Part shown: piece by piece, positions 15,933 to 23,521 of the stretch
How the letters are laid out: each line of letters opens with the position of its first letter
Position numbering within the stretch: position 1 is the first letter of the stretch
The notes under the pieces: generated by a model
What the model was told of the DNA's origin: nothing
The model's input: only the letters and a program-made list of their open reading frames with translations
Databases searched by the model: none
Source: Thermococcus sibiricus MM 739
GTDB taxonomy: Archaea > Methanobacteriota_B > Thermococci > Thermococcales > Thermococcaceae
DNA: 64,000 nucleotides
NCBI RefSeq assembly: GCF_000022545.1
Contig: NC_012883.1
Span: 1,542,276-1,606,275, forward strand
Direction: 5' to 3'
Position numbers and translations under genes: made by a program

Positions 15933-17094
15933 ACTCGCCTCAAAATTCAAGCTGAAGGAAACTCCCGAAGGGTTAAACGAGCTATTCTCGACCTACCGTG
16001 ATATTGTGAACTTCCTAATCACCCACGCTTTTGAGAACAACATAACCAGCTTTTACCGCCTGAAAAAAGAGATATACAAGAGCCTCAGGAAAGAATATCC
16101 AGAACTCCCGAGCCATTACATTTACACGGCCTGTCAAATGGCTGCTTCAATCTACAAGAGCTACCGGAAAAGGAAGCGGAGGGGAAAAGCCAGTGGAAGA
16201 CCAGTGTTCAAGAAAGAAGCCATAATGCTCGACGACCACCTGTTCAAGCTTGATCTTGAAAAGGGAATAATCAAACTCTCCACTCCAAACGGGAGAATAA
16301 CTCTGAAATTTTACCCGGCAAAGCACCACGAGAAGTTCAAGAACTGGAAGGTTGGCCAAGCGTGGCTCGTGAGAACGCCTAAGGGCGTCTTCATCAATGT
16401 CGTCTTCTCGAAGGAAGTCGAGGTTAAAGAACCCGAAGATTTTGTTGGCGTGGACTTGAACGAGAACAATGTAACACTCAGCCTTTCAGACGGGGAGTTT
16501 GTTCAGATAATCACTCACGAAAAGGAAATTAGGACTGGTTACTTCGTGAAGCGGAGAAAAATCCAGAAGAAAGTCAAAGTCGGCAAGAAGAGGCAAGAAC
16601 TCCTCGAAAAGTACGGTGAGAGAGAAAGGAACAGGCTGAACGACCTTTACCACAAGCTTGCCAACAAAATTGTTGAACTGGCCGAGAAGTACGGCGGGAT
16701 TGCTTTGGAGGATTTGACGGAAATCCGGAATTCGATTAGATACTCCGCCGAGATGAATGGTCGTCTTCACAGGTGGAGTTTTAGGAAGCTTCAGTCAATC
16801 ATCGAGTACAAGGCGAAGTTAAAAGGTGTTGAGGTTGTTTTTGTTGATCCAGCTTACACTTCCTCCCTGTGCCCGGTATGTGGGGAGAAGTTAAGCCCGA
16901 ATGGGCACAGGGTTTTGAAGTGTTTGAATTGCGGTTTTGAGGCCGACAGGGATGTTGTTGGCTCTTGGAATGTTCGTTTGAGAGCCCTGAAGATGTGGGG
17001 AGTTTCCGTTCCCCCCGAAAGCCCTCCGATGAAGATGGGAGGAGGGAAGGCCAGCCGTGGCGATGTTTATGAACTTTACACAAATTACGGCTGA
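15913..17094 (+). CDS. tnpB: TnpB RNA-guided nuclease of the IS607 element
   Basis: 393 residues. The RuvC-like acidic residues are present in FVGVDLNENNVTLS, GIALEDLTEIRN and EADRDVVGSWNVR, and the zinc ribbon is CPVCGEKLSPNGHRVLKCLNCG. TnpB proteins are RNA-guided DNA nucleases that help retain the element, and the guide RNA normally derives from the element end, here the roughly 200 bases at the right boundary including the tnpB 3' end. All motifs look functional. Confidence 0.93.
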   Translation: MPSETIKLASKFKLKETPEGLNELFSTYRDIVNFLITHAFENNITSFYRLKKEIYKSLRKEYPELPSHYIYTACQMAASIYKSYRKRKRRGKASGRPVFKKEAIMLDDHLFKLDLEKGIIKLSTPNGRITLKFYPAKHHEKFKNWKVGQAWLVRTPKGVFINVVFSKEVEVKEPEDFVGVDLNENNVTLSLSDGEFVQIITHEKEIRTGYFVKRRKIQKKVKVGKKRQELLEKYGERERNRLNDLYHKLANKIVELAEKYGGIALEDLTEIRNSIRYSAEMNGRLHRWSFRKLQSIIEYKAKLKGVEVVFVDPAYTSSLCPVCGEKLSPNGHRVLKCLNCGFEADRDVVGSWNVRLRALKMWGVSVPPESPPMKMGGGKASRGDVYELYTNYG

Positions 17095-18077
17095 CCAGAA
17101 CGGGACGACTATGGTCGTTATTGGGTCTTCCTCGATAAGCAAACCAACTCCATGCGCGTAGCCAGTGATATATGCATCAATAAGGCCTCTCTCCCGGTAT
17201 ATTTTTTCGAGTTCCCTTTCAACGGCAATAAACTTAATTCCGGGCTTTGTCAATTCTACAGCTTTTGTATAAGCTTCTTCCATGGCATTGAGTGCCAGCT
17301 TAGCTCTTTCATTTATATTACCAACTGGGAAAGAACGGGACATGTTAACATAGTAGTGATCCCAATCGGCTCCAATGACCACCGTTACAACTTTTCCTTC
17401 CTTAATCTCTACATCTCTGAAGGGTTCTGCATGGGCTCTTGGAGTGGCAGAAACGTATACTTTGGGCTCTTCACTTCCATTAATCATAAGTTCCCTCACA
17501 ATTTCCGCAGCAACTTCAAGCTCACTTTTTCCAGGCTTTATTTCCTCCTCCGCCACTTCCATTCCTTTTTTCGCTATCTTTCCGGCCTTTCTTATCTTTT
17601 TAAGTTCCCATTCATCCTTTATCATCCTAAGCTCCATAGAAAGACCCCTTACATCAACGATCTCAACTCCGGGGTTGAGCTTTTTAAAGAGCTCATAGAA
17701 TAAAATATATGCATCTCTCTCAATGCTGAATTCCATTCCAACAGTGTTGAACCCGTTTTTCTTTATCCAAACCGTTACACTAGCCATAAGTTCTTCAGTC
17801 TTTTGAAACTCTATTACATTCTTAATCCAGCTTCTCTGTTTGAAAAGTTCACCTTCTCCCTTAGCAACTATGACGGTAGGTTCACCCTCAGCAGGTATTA
17901 GAAGAGATGGCCTAAGCCATTTTGTCCCAGTGAAGTAAACAAAGGTTGAGAGAGTTCTTATAACAGCGCCGTCAATGTTGTTTCTTTTTAAAAGATTTTG
18001 AAATCGTTTTACCCTTTTTTCAAAAATTTTTTTCCATAAAACCACCCAATCTATATAAAGTTTTGAAAAATAAAAAT

Positions 18078-18389
18078 TTAACCAAGCTTCACAACTAAAA
18101 ACTTCAAGGTTAGATTGCCCTCGTTCTTAACTGCGTGGGGAATATCCTTCGGGAGAAAAACTAAGGTGTCTTTTTTAACCTTTTCGTTCTCTTCCCCAAC
18201 CTCTACAACCGCTTTTCCCTTTATAATGTAGATAAAGGCATCAAAAGGTGTTGTGTGTCTTTCCAGAGCTTCTCCCGGTTTCAGCGTGACCAGCATTACC
18301 TTTACATTTTCCTTTTTGAGGAGAGCCCTGACGTCAACCCCGTGGGGATTCTCCATCCTCTCGGCCTCTTCCGCCTTGACCACAAACAT
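18078..18389 (-). CDS. Small cupin-domain protein
   Basis: 103 residues with two cupin motifs: GEALERHTTPFDAFIYIIKG, then FLPKDIPHAVKNEG. Histidines in these motifs probably bind one metal. Upstream in-frame codons reach 18422, but GGAGGGATTGAT stands directly before ATG 18389, which follows the DUF438 stop by one base. It is the third gene of the flavodiiron-DUF438-cupin operon. Its catalytic role is unknown; single-cupin proteins in such operons may handle thiols or small oxidants. Confidence 0.83.
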   Translation of the reverse strand: MFVVKAEEAERMENPHGVDVRALLKKENVKVMLVTLKPGEALERHTTPFDAFIYIIKGKAVVEVGEENEKVKKDTLVFLPKDIPHAVKNEGNLTLKFLVVKLG

Positions 18390-18390
18390 A

Positions 18391-19731
18391 TCAATCCCTC
18401 CAGTCCAGAAGCCTCTTTTCATCTTCTATCTGTTTGTATGGGGCGATGTCCATCGTTATCTCAAGGGTTCCCAAGTAGGTGCCCTCTTTGTCAAAGAGGG
18501 GCACGTATTTGATGTAAATGTACTTCTCTCCAATCCTGAGCCAGAATGTGGCCTCACTCTTCCTGCCTTCCTTGAAGGCTTTCAGGATTTTGTTGACGAT
18601 TTGGACGCTCTTCGGCGGATGACAGAGCTGAACGGGCCTTCCGAGCACCGATTTTGTCCTTGAGAATATTCTCTCGCCAGGTGAGAAAAAGCGAACGCGG
18701 TCATCTTTGTCTATAAAGGTCACGTCAACCGGTAAAGCCTCAAAGATGGCCTTCAGCTCCTCGACGCTTATGTAACCAGTTCCGAGGTCTATATCTCCTT
18801 CCCTCTTTAGCTCACTTTTATCGAACTCTAATGGCTGTCCCTTAAGCGCCTGCTGGACTTCCTTGGGAAGACTCAAAAGCTCCTCGACGCTGAGCTCGGG
18901 ATTTATCTCCCATGGGTGGAGCGGTTTAACGTCCTCTCCAGGATCCCAGGCGGGCGGATTTACTTTGTAGTAGCCAATTTCATCCTCCTGCTGACGGATG
19001 GCCTTCCACTCACCCTTACTGAGCAGGGCTTTGAGCGTGGGGTAAAAGATGTTGTTTTCCCTGAAGACCATGTCGCTAAGTGCGAAGGCAGCCTCACCGG
19101 CCTTTTCCTTAAAGCGCTCCAAAAACTCTTCCCATGACATCTCGTCCTTCTTCCTCAAAAGCTCGGCAAGCCTCTTTATCATGAACCTGATTTCGTCATG
19201 TTTCGTCCAGAGGACGGTCGCTATCGCCGTCAGACCGCGGCGCTCTATGTACGGGAAGATGAGCATCTCCTCTCGGTTGTAGTGGGTGAAGCCGACCTTT
19301 TTGAGGTCGTTAACAAGCTCCTCCAGGACGCCGAGGATTTCACCCCTCATGCGCTTGTCCTTTGTGGTGGCTAAAGTCCTGGCGTAGAGGTTGAGCATCT
19401 CTGCGTCCTTCATTATCTCCTTGTTTTCCAGGTAAAGGGTCTTGAGCGGGTGCCCATCTGGAAGGTCCCTCTCCTCAAGCTCATCCGTCCCCTTAACAGC
19501 CTCTCTGAACAGCTCTACGTGCAGGTCGCACATCTTCGCTATGTCCCTTGCAGAAATCCCCTCCTTCACGAGCTCCTGCTCTATAATTGGAATCTCGAGG
19601 GGCGAAATTCCACTCAAGACCTGGCGGAACTCCTCCTTAAGCTTGTTTACGTCTTCACCCCCGTGGATTCTAAGGAGAAGCTTCTTCAGCTGCTCCTTTT
19701 TGTATTCACGGTTGTTCAGCAGTTCGGTCAT
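18391..19731 (-). CDS. DUF438 + hemerythrin-like + PAS multidomain protein
   Basis: 446 residues. A DUF438 domain occupies about 1-75, with KLLLRIHGGEDVNKLKEEF. A hemerythrin/HHE four-helix region follows at about 85-260, with HYNREEMLIFPYIE, TKHDEIRFMIKR and FRENNIFYPTLKALL supplying His/Glu ligands for a di-iron site. A PAS domain covers about 330-440 (TFIDKDDRVRFFSPGERIF). It probably senses or binds oxygen or NO. It starts three bases after the flavodiiron stop, so both are under the ATGACATATGTCAT operator. The gene is GC-rich. Confidence 0.88.
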   Translation of the reverse strand: MTELLNNREYKKEQLKKLLLRIHGGEDVNKLKEEFRQVLSGISPLEIPIIEQELVKEGISARDIAKMCDLHVELFREAVKGTDELEERDLPDGHPLKTLYLENKEIMKDAEMLNLYARTLATTKDKRMRGEILGVLEELVNDLKKVGFTHYNREEMLIFPYIERRGLTAIATVLWTKHDEIRFMIKRLAELLRKKDEMSWEEFLERFKEKAGEAAFALSDMVFRENNIFYPTLKALLSKGEWKAIRQQEDEIGYYKVNPPAWDPGEDVKPLHPWEINPELSVEELLSLPKEVQQALKGQPLEFDKSELKREGDIDLGTGYISVEELKAIFEALPVDVTFIDKDDRVRFFSPGERIFSRTKSVLGRPVQLCHPPKSVQIVNKILKAFKEGRKSEATFWLRIGEKYIYIKYVPLFDKEGTYLGTLEITMDIAPYKQIEDEKRLLDWRD

Positions 19732-19733
19732 AA

Positions 19734-20909
19734 CTACTCCTCCCTAATCTTTTTTGTGAGCATATCGGCAAGCTTGCTAAGGGACTCGTAATCCTCTTCT
19801 CTGGGTTTTGCACGTACCTCCAAACTCCCTACAAGCTCGATTTTCATGCCACTTAACATCTGAAGAAGTGCATCTTTGCTCCTTCCGTGCCATCCGTACG
19901 AACCCAATATTACGGCGTATTTTGCAGGAGGCCGAAGAGCTTTCACGAGATATGCACCGTAAACCGCTAAAGGATGCGCCCCAGCAAGGACAGTGGGAGC
20001 CCCTATAACTATAGCTCTTGAATCTACAAGATCCTTGGCTATCTCCCCAATGTCAGCACCCACAAGATTGTGGACTCTAACCTCAACCCCTTTTGCAAGC
20101 AGGAGGTTGGCAAGTTCCCTAACCATTGCATCGTTTGCCCCCCACATGCTCACGTAAACTATGAGCACCTTCTCCTGTGTTTCCCCACTGGCCCATTTTC
20201 GGTAGGCATCAAGGATTTTTTCCGGAAGTTTGTATATGGGACCGTGACTTGGGGCTATCATCTCTATTTCGAGATTATCAAGTTTTTGAAGGGCTTTCTT
20301 TGCCATTTGCGCAAAAGGCATCATAATTTCTCCAAAATATCGTTGGGCATGCTCCAAAAGCTCCGGCACCTCTTCGTCGTATAATCCCTTTGCAACATGT
20401 GCCCCAAAGAAGTCACAGGGAAAGAGTATTTTGTCCTCAACGAGATACGTAAACATCGTTTCTGGCCAGTGGAGCCAGGGTGCTTCTATGAACCTGAGGG
20501 TTTTCCCACCGAGAGAAACTGTATCTCCATCTTTCACAACCATTATTCTCTCATCGGGAACATCATAGTACGTCTTTGCCATTTCTGCTCCCTTTTGGGT
20601 TGCTATCAGGAGTGCCTTTTTGTTCTTTGACATGAGGTAGGGGATAGCACCGGCGTGATCAGGCTCGGCGTGGTTCATCACTATGTAATCAATATCACCG
20701 ATGTTTTTGACATCGTTTATCTTGTTCTCAAACTCTTCCTCAAAACCAGGGTTTACGGTGTCGATTAAGGCCATTTTCTCTTCTCCAACTACTAGATAAG
20801 CATTGTAAGAAGTCCCTTCCGGTAGGGGTATCAAAGAGTCAAATATCCTTCTATCCCAGTCCTTGACTCCAACCCAATAAATTCCGTCAGCAATTTTTAC
20901 AGTTTTCAT
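19734..20909 (-). CDS. Flavodiiron protein (FprA/NorV-type, O2 or NO reductase)
   Basis: 391 residues. A metallo-beta-lactamase-like di-iron domain (HAEPDHAGAIPYL, later LHWPETMFTYL and APSHGPIYKL) is followed by a flavodoxin domain with VYVSMWGANDAMVRELA and VIGAPTVLAGAHPLAVY. The enzyme reduces oxygen to water or NO to N2O in the cytoplasm. The frame opens at 20978, but GAGGTGAATATT lies right before ATG 20909. The operator ATGACATATGTCAT begins 14 bases upstream of the start. First gene of a three-gene operon with the DUF438 and cupin genes. Confidence 0.93.
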   Translation of the reverse strand: MKTVKIADGIYWVGVKDWDRRIFDSLIPLPEGTSYNAYLVVGEEKMALIDTVNPGFEEEFENKINDVKNIGDIDYIVMNHAEPDHAGAIPYLMSKNKKALLIATQKGAEMAKTYYDVPDERIMVVKDGDTVSLGGKTLRFIEAPWLHWPETMFTYLVEDKILFPCDFFGAHVAKGLYDEEVPELLEHAQRYFGEIMMPFAQMAKKALQKLDNLEIEMIAPSHGPIYKLPEKILDAYRKWASGETQEKVLIVYVSMWGANDAMVRELANLLLAKGVEVRVHNLVGADIGEIAKDLVDSRAIVIGAPTVLAGAHPLAVYGAYLVKALRPPAKYAVILGSYGWHGRSKDALLQMLSGMKIELVGSLEVRAKPREEDYESLSKLADMLTKKIREE

Positions 20910-20922
20910 AATATTCACCTCT

Positions 20923-20936
20923 ATGACATATGTCAT
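20923..20936. promoter_or_regulatory. Operator ATGAC-N4-GTCAT before the flavodiiron operon
   Basis: ATGACATATGTCAT is a perfect 14-base palindrome between the flavodiiron start and its promoter. It is one of at least four copies within 2.2 kb, all beside nitrosative/oxidative stress genes. Confidence 0.65.
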
Positions 20937-20985
20937 GATAAGTGTTTTTAAACCTTTCTGGCCAAATTTGTCCAGCAAAGTTTAT

Positions 20986-20999
20986 ATGCCAAATGTCAT
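20986..20999. promoter_or_regulatory. Operator-like site overlapping TATA of the DUF2249-DUF1858 gene
   Basis: ATGCCAAATGTCAT matches the ATGAC-N4-GTCAT pattern with one arm substitution and overlaps TTTATAT at 20981-20987, the likely TATA box of the gene at 21022. Binding there would block TBP. Confidence 0.5.
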
Positions 21000-21021
21000 A
21001 ACACGAAAATGGTGAAACACA

Positions 21022-21498
21022 ATGATGTTAGATGTCAGAGGATTAAAGCCTCCCCAGCCGGCGGTCATAATAATCGAGTCCCTCGGAAAGCTCAGAGTAG
21101 GGGAAACGCTTGAGGTCATAGGGGACAAGCCTTTCGTTGACATAATTGGAAAACTCGAAGAAGCCGGATATCTGGTCGAACTGAAGGATATCGGCGGGGC
21201 GTTTGTACTCAGGGTGACCAAGACCAAGAACTCCAGAGAGCTTAGCATGGAAGTCAAGGAGTGCGACGACAGGTTGGAGGAGATAACGGGGGATACTAAC
21301 GTGGCCAAGCTGCTCAAAGCTTACCCCGAGTCCCTCAAGATACTGGTGAAGTATGGATTTTCACCCCTTGAGAACCCCGTGATGAGGAAGACCCTCGCGA
21401 GGACCGTAACGCTCAAGCAGGCAAAGAAGCTCATCGGCATGAACGACGAGAAGTTTAGAGAAATGATGGAGGAGCTCAAAAAATTGGAAAAGAACTGA
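21022..21498 (+). CDS. DUF2249-DUF1858 two-domain protein
   Basis: 158 residues. The N-terminal 75 residues (LDVRGLKPPQPAVIIIESLG) fit the DUF2249 family, a TusA-like fold lacking the catalytic cysteine. The C-terminal part (TNVAKLLKAYPESLKILVKYGFSP) fits DUF1858. Both domains commonly occur next to hybrid-cluster and hemerythrin proteins. ATG 21022 follows GGTGAAACACA; the next codon is also ATG. It is divergent from the flavodiiron operon and sits under an operator of the same family. It probably belongs to the NO/O2 stress response, mechanism unknown. Confidence 0.78.
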   Translation: MMLDVRGLKPPQPAVIIIESLGKLRVGETLEVIGDKPFVDIIGKLEEAGYLVELKDIGGAFVLRVTKTKNSRELSMEVKECDDRLEEITGDTNVAKLLKAYPESLKILVKYGFSPLENPVMRKTLARTVTLKQAKKLIGMNDEKFREMMEELKKLEKN

Positions 21499-21577
21499 CT
21501 TTAGCCCCCTTCTTTTTCCTTTAGATGCTTAGCCGATTTCTCCAATTTAGTTGCAGACTAAAAAAAGATAAACGAGC

Positions 21578-22948
21578 TCAGTCAAGCTCCTCAGCGAGCG
21601 GTGCGCTCTCTTCTACGCTTATGCCCTTGTTCAGCATGTCCCTGAGGTCTTTCTCAGGGTCTCCGGTGAGCTTCAGGTCAAACTGCTTCCTGAGGACTTC
21701 GAACACGTTGGAAGTCAGGAACTCAGGCGGCTTCGGCCCGATGTAAATGCCCTTGATTCCAAGGTAGAGGAGCGAGTAAAGTATAGCAATTGCTTTCTGC
21801 TCCATCCAGCTAAGGACTATGCTCACTGGCAGGGAGTTCACGTCCGTTCCAAGCTCGTTCGCAAGTGCTATTGCGATTTCGATTATGGAGTAAACGTTGT
21901 TGCACTGGCCAAAGTCAAGGAATCTTGGAATTCCATCAATGGTGCCATAGTTTCTCGCGTTGTAGCGGAACTTGCCACATGCGGCTGAGAGTATTAGGGC
22001 GTCCTTCGGGATAAGCTCCGTCAGCCTTTCATAGTAGCCCATGCCCTTGTGTGGTGTATCACAACCACCAACGACGAATATGTGCCTTATCTTGCCCCCC
22101 TGGATGAGCTCCAGCAGTCTGTCCTTCATCGCGAGGACGTTCGTGTGGTGGAAGCCGGTAAGGAGCTTTCCGCCGTCGTAAGCCTTCATCCTAGGGGTTT
22201 CAAGAGCGCGGTTTATGAGCGGTTCGAAGTTGTAATCTTCGATGTGAGGAACCCCCTCAAGGCCCGCTATTCCAACGGTGAAGATTCTGTCCTGGTATGC
22301 CTTCGTTGGCTGCTGGACACAGTTGCTTGTTCCCAAGATTACTCCTGGAAACTCTGCAAACTCCTTCTTCTGGTGGAGCCATGAACCTCCCCAGTTGCCG
22401 TATAGGGCCTTGAACTTCTTCAGCTCGGGATAAGCATGAGCCGGGAACATCTCCGCGTGGGTGTAGACTTTGAGCTCGTCCTCAAGGTCCATCTCCTTGA
22501 TCTGCTTAAGGAGCTCGTAGAGGGCCTTGTAGCTGTGGCCGGTGACGAGTATGCCGTGACCTTCGGCGGTTCCAGTTGGGACTTCGACCGGCTCGGGCCT
22601 TCCGAAGGTCTCGACATAGGCCTTATCGAGGAGTTTCATGGCCTCAAGGTGAACCCTTCCGTTTTCGAGGATGAGTTCAAGGAAGCGATTCTTGTCGAAG
22701 TTAACGTTGGTCAGGGTCGAGTAGAGTGCCTCGGCCAGAAAGTGCCCTATTTTCGGGTCGTCGTAGCCAACTTCAAGGGCGTGGTAATAGTAGGCCGAGG
22801 TTCCCTTTATGCCGTACAACAGGGCTTCCTGCAGGGAGTTCAAATTCGGATCCTTCCCACATACTCCCTGAACTGTACATCCACCTGTTAAACTCATAGA
22901 GCATTGATTACACAACATTTCATATTCCTTTGGGAGTCTTATTGCCAT
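21578..22948 (-). CDS. hcp: Hybrid cluster protein (hydroxylamine/NO reductase)
   Basis: 456 residues. The N-terminal cluster ligands are in MLCNQCSMSLTGGCTVQGVCG, and the hybrid 4Fe-2O-2S cluster ligands are recognisable in TSNCVQQP, VGGCDTPHKG, LSAACGKFRYN and FGQCNNVYS, with a conserved Glu-Lys in WMEQKAIAIL. It is shorter than the roughly 540-residue class I enzymes, as expected for class III Hcp, which lacks one helical bundle. It reduces NO or hydroxylamine and may act in S-nitrosylation. AGGTGGATG precedes the ATG. The operator ATGACAGTTGTCAT lies 21 bases upstream. Confidence 0.93.
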   Translation of the reverse strand: MAIRLPKEYEMLCNQCSMSLTGGCTVQGVCGKDPNLNSLQEALLYGIKGTSAYYYHALEVGYDDPKIGHFLAEALYSTLTNVNFDKNRFLELILENGRVHLEAMKLLDKAYVETFGRPEPVEVPTGTAEGHGILVTGHSYKALYELLKQIKEMDLEDELKVYTHAEMFPAHAYPELKKFKALYGNWGGSWLHQKKEFAEFPGVILGTSNCVQQPTKAYQDRIFTVGIAGLEGVPHIEDYNFEPLINRALETPRMKAYDGGKLLTGFHHTNVLAMKDRLLELIQGGKIRHIFVVGGCDTPHKGMGYYERLTELIPKDALILSAACGKFRYNARNYGTIDGIPRFLDFGQCNNVYSIIEIAIALANELGTDVNSLPVSIVLSWMEQKAIAILYSLLYLGIKGIYIGPKPPEFLTSNVFEVLRKQFDLKLTGDPEKDLRDMLNKGISVEESAPLAEELD

Positions 22949-22969
22949 TTTTCATCCACCTCCAATTTT

Positions 22970-22983
22970 ATGACAGTTGTCAT
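22970..22983. promoter_or_regulatory. Operator ATGAC-N4-GTCAT before hcp
   Basis: ATGACAGTTGTCAT, with perfect five-base arms, lies 21 bases upstream of the hcp start codon. It is the same motif as at 20923-20936 and 23047-23060. Confidence 0.65.
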
Positions 22984-23046
22984 ATCCGATTTATTATTGA
23001 AAGGTTCTTCATAAAAGCTTTGCGGTTTATTAACCTAAAGAAGAGC

Positions 23047-23060
23047 ATGACTTATGTCAT
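23047..23060. promoter_or_regulatory. Operator ATGAC-N4-GTCAT between hcp and the regulator gene
   Basis: ATGACTTATGTCAT has perfect arms and lies 75 bases from the regulator start and about 100 from the hcp start, so it may serve either divergent promoter. Confidence 0.6.
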
Positions 23061-23089
23061 TACAAGAAATTAGAAAACTTGACAGAAAG

Positions 23090-23111
23090 GTTTATATATT
23101 CCATTCGTCAT
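23090..23111 (+). promoter_or_regulatory. Promoter of the HTH regulator with degenerate operator
   Basis: TATA-like GTTTATATATT (23090-23100) is followed by ATTCCATTCGTCAT at 23098-23111: the right arm GTCAT is intact and the left arm degraded. The layout copies that at 20981-20999, with the arm just after TATA. It would permit weak autoregulation. Confidence 0.4.
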
Positions 23112-23121
23112 AAAAGACATC

Positions 23122-23508
23122 ATGAAGACAAATGCTTTTGAAGCCGTTGCAAAATATGTATATCCTTCTCTCCGTAGGAGGCTAGTAGAAATTTTAAGAG
23201 AGAAAGGCCTTAACCAGCTGCAAATAGCTAAGCTTTTGTACATAACTCAATCCGCTGTTTCGAGATATTTAAGAATGAACAGAGGCGCACTTGTAGACGT
23301 GGAAAAATTCCCAGAGATTGACAACAAATTGAAAGAGCTTGCAGAGACAATAATAAAAAAGAGGCCCGATGAATATTACATCCACGGAGAGCTCGTCAAG
23401 ATCACTATTGAAATGCTTGGAAAGGGCTATGTTTGTTCCTTCCACTCTAAGGTGGATTCGGAGATAGACCCAAAAGTCTGTAGAGTATGTATAGAAGCAT
23501 TTGGATAA
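23122..23508 (+). CDS. HTH transcriptional regulator with C-terminal cysteine cluster
   Basis: 128 residues. The helix-turn-helix is LNQLQIAKLLYITQSAVSRYL near residue 35, of Cro/XRE type as in archaeal predicted regulators. The C-terminal end has VCSFHSKVDSEIDPKVCRVC, a C-X12-C-X2-C cluster that could bind Fe-S, zinc or react with NO. It is encoded inside the group of repeated ATGAC-N4-GTCAT sites and divergent from hcp. It is the best candidate for the factor that binds them; no binding data can be seen. A leaderless or short-leader start is likely. Confidence 0.8.
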   Translation: MKTNAFEAVAKYVYPSLRRRLVEILREKGLNQLQIAKLLYITQSAVSRYLRMNRGALVDVEKFPEIDNKLKELAETIIKKRPDEYYIHGELVKITIEMLGKGYVCSFHSKVDSEIDPKVCRVCIEAFG

Positions 23509-23521
23509 TAAAAAGAAAAAA

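Larger units (their letters stand above)
15259..17098 (+). mobile_element. Complete IS607-family element (tnpA resolvase + tnpB)
   Basis: About 1.84 kb inserted in the M24 gene. The limits come from rejoining the host frame: host sequence GGGCTGTTTC ends near 15258 and host AACGGGACGAC resumes near 17099, with a one-base ambiguity. No target duplication of ordinary IS size is seen, as expected for serine-recombinase IS607 elements. It carries a MerR-like serine recombinase gene overlapping a tnpB gene. Both frames are intact and tnpB keeps its active-site residues, so the insertion looks recent. Confidence 0.9.
15115..18045 (-). pseudogene. M24 (prolidase/creatinase-fold) gene split by an IS607 insertion
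   Basis: Residues 1-316 are encoded from 18045 to about 17098 and end in ITTIVVPF. The other 47 residues (ETAHRAMGVKENMVLAMVHA... to a stop at 15115) lie at 15258-15115. Joining the two across 15259-17098 restores VVPFETAHRAMG in frame, as expected for a Xaa-Pro dipeptidase-like protein of about 363 residues. As it stands the 5' part reads into the element and picks up 67 unrelated residues before a stop near 16891. Ligand positions are also unusual: the GADWDHYYVNMSRS region lacks both metal-binding aspartates seen in prolidases and VLAMVHA lacks a glutamate, while HGVG is kept. So the parent may already have been a non-peptidase homologue. The start (GTG at 18045) is uncertain. Confidence 0.85.
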
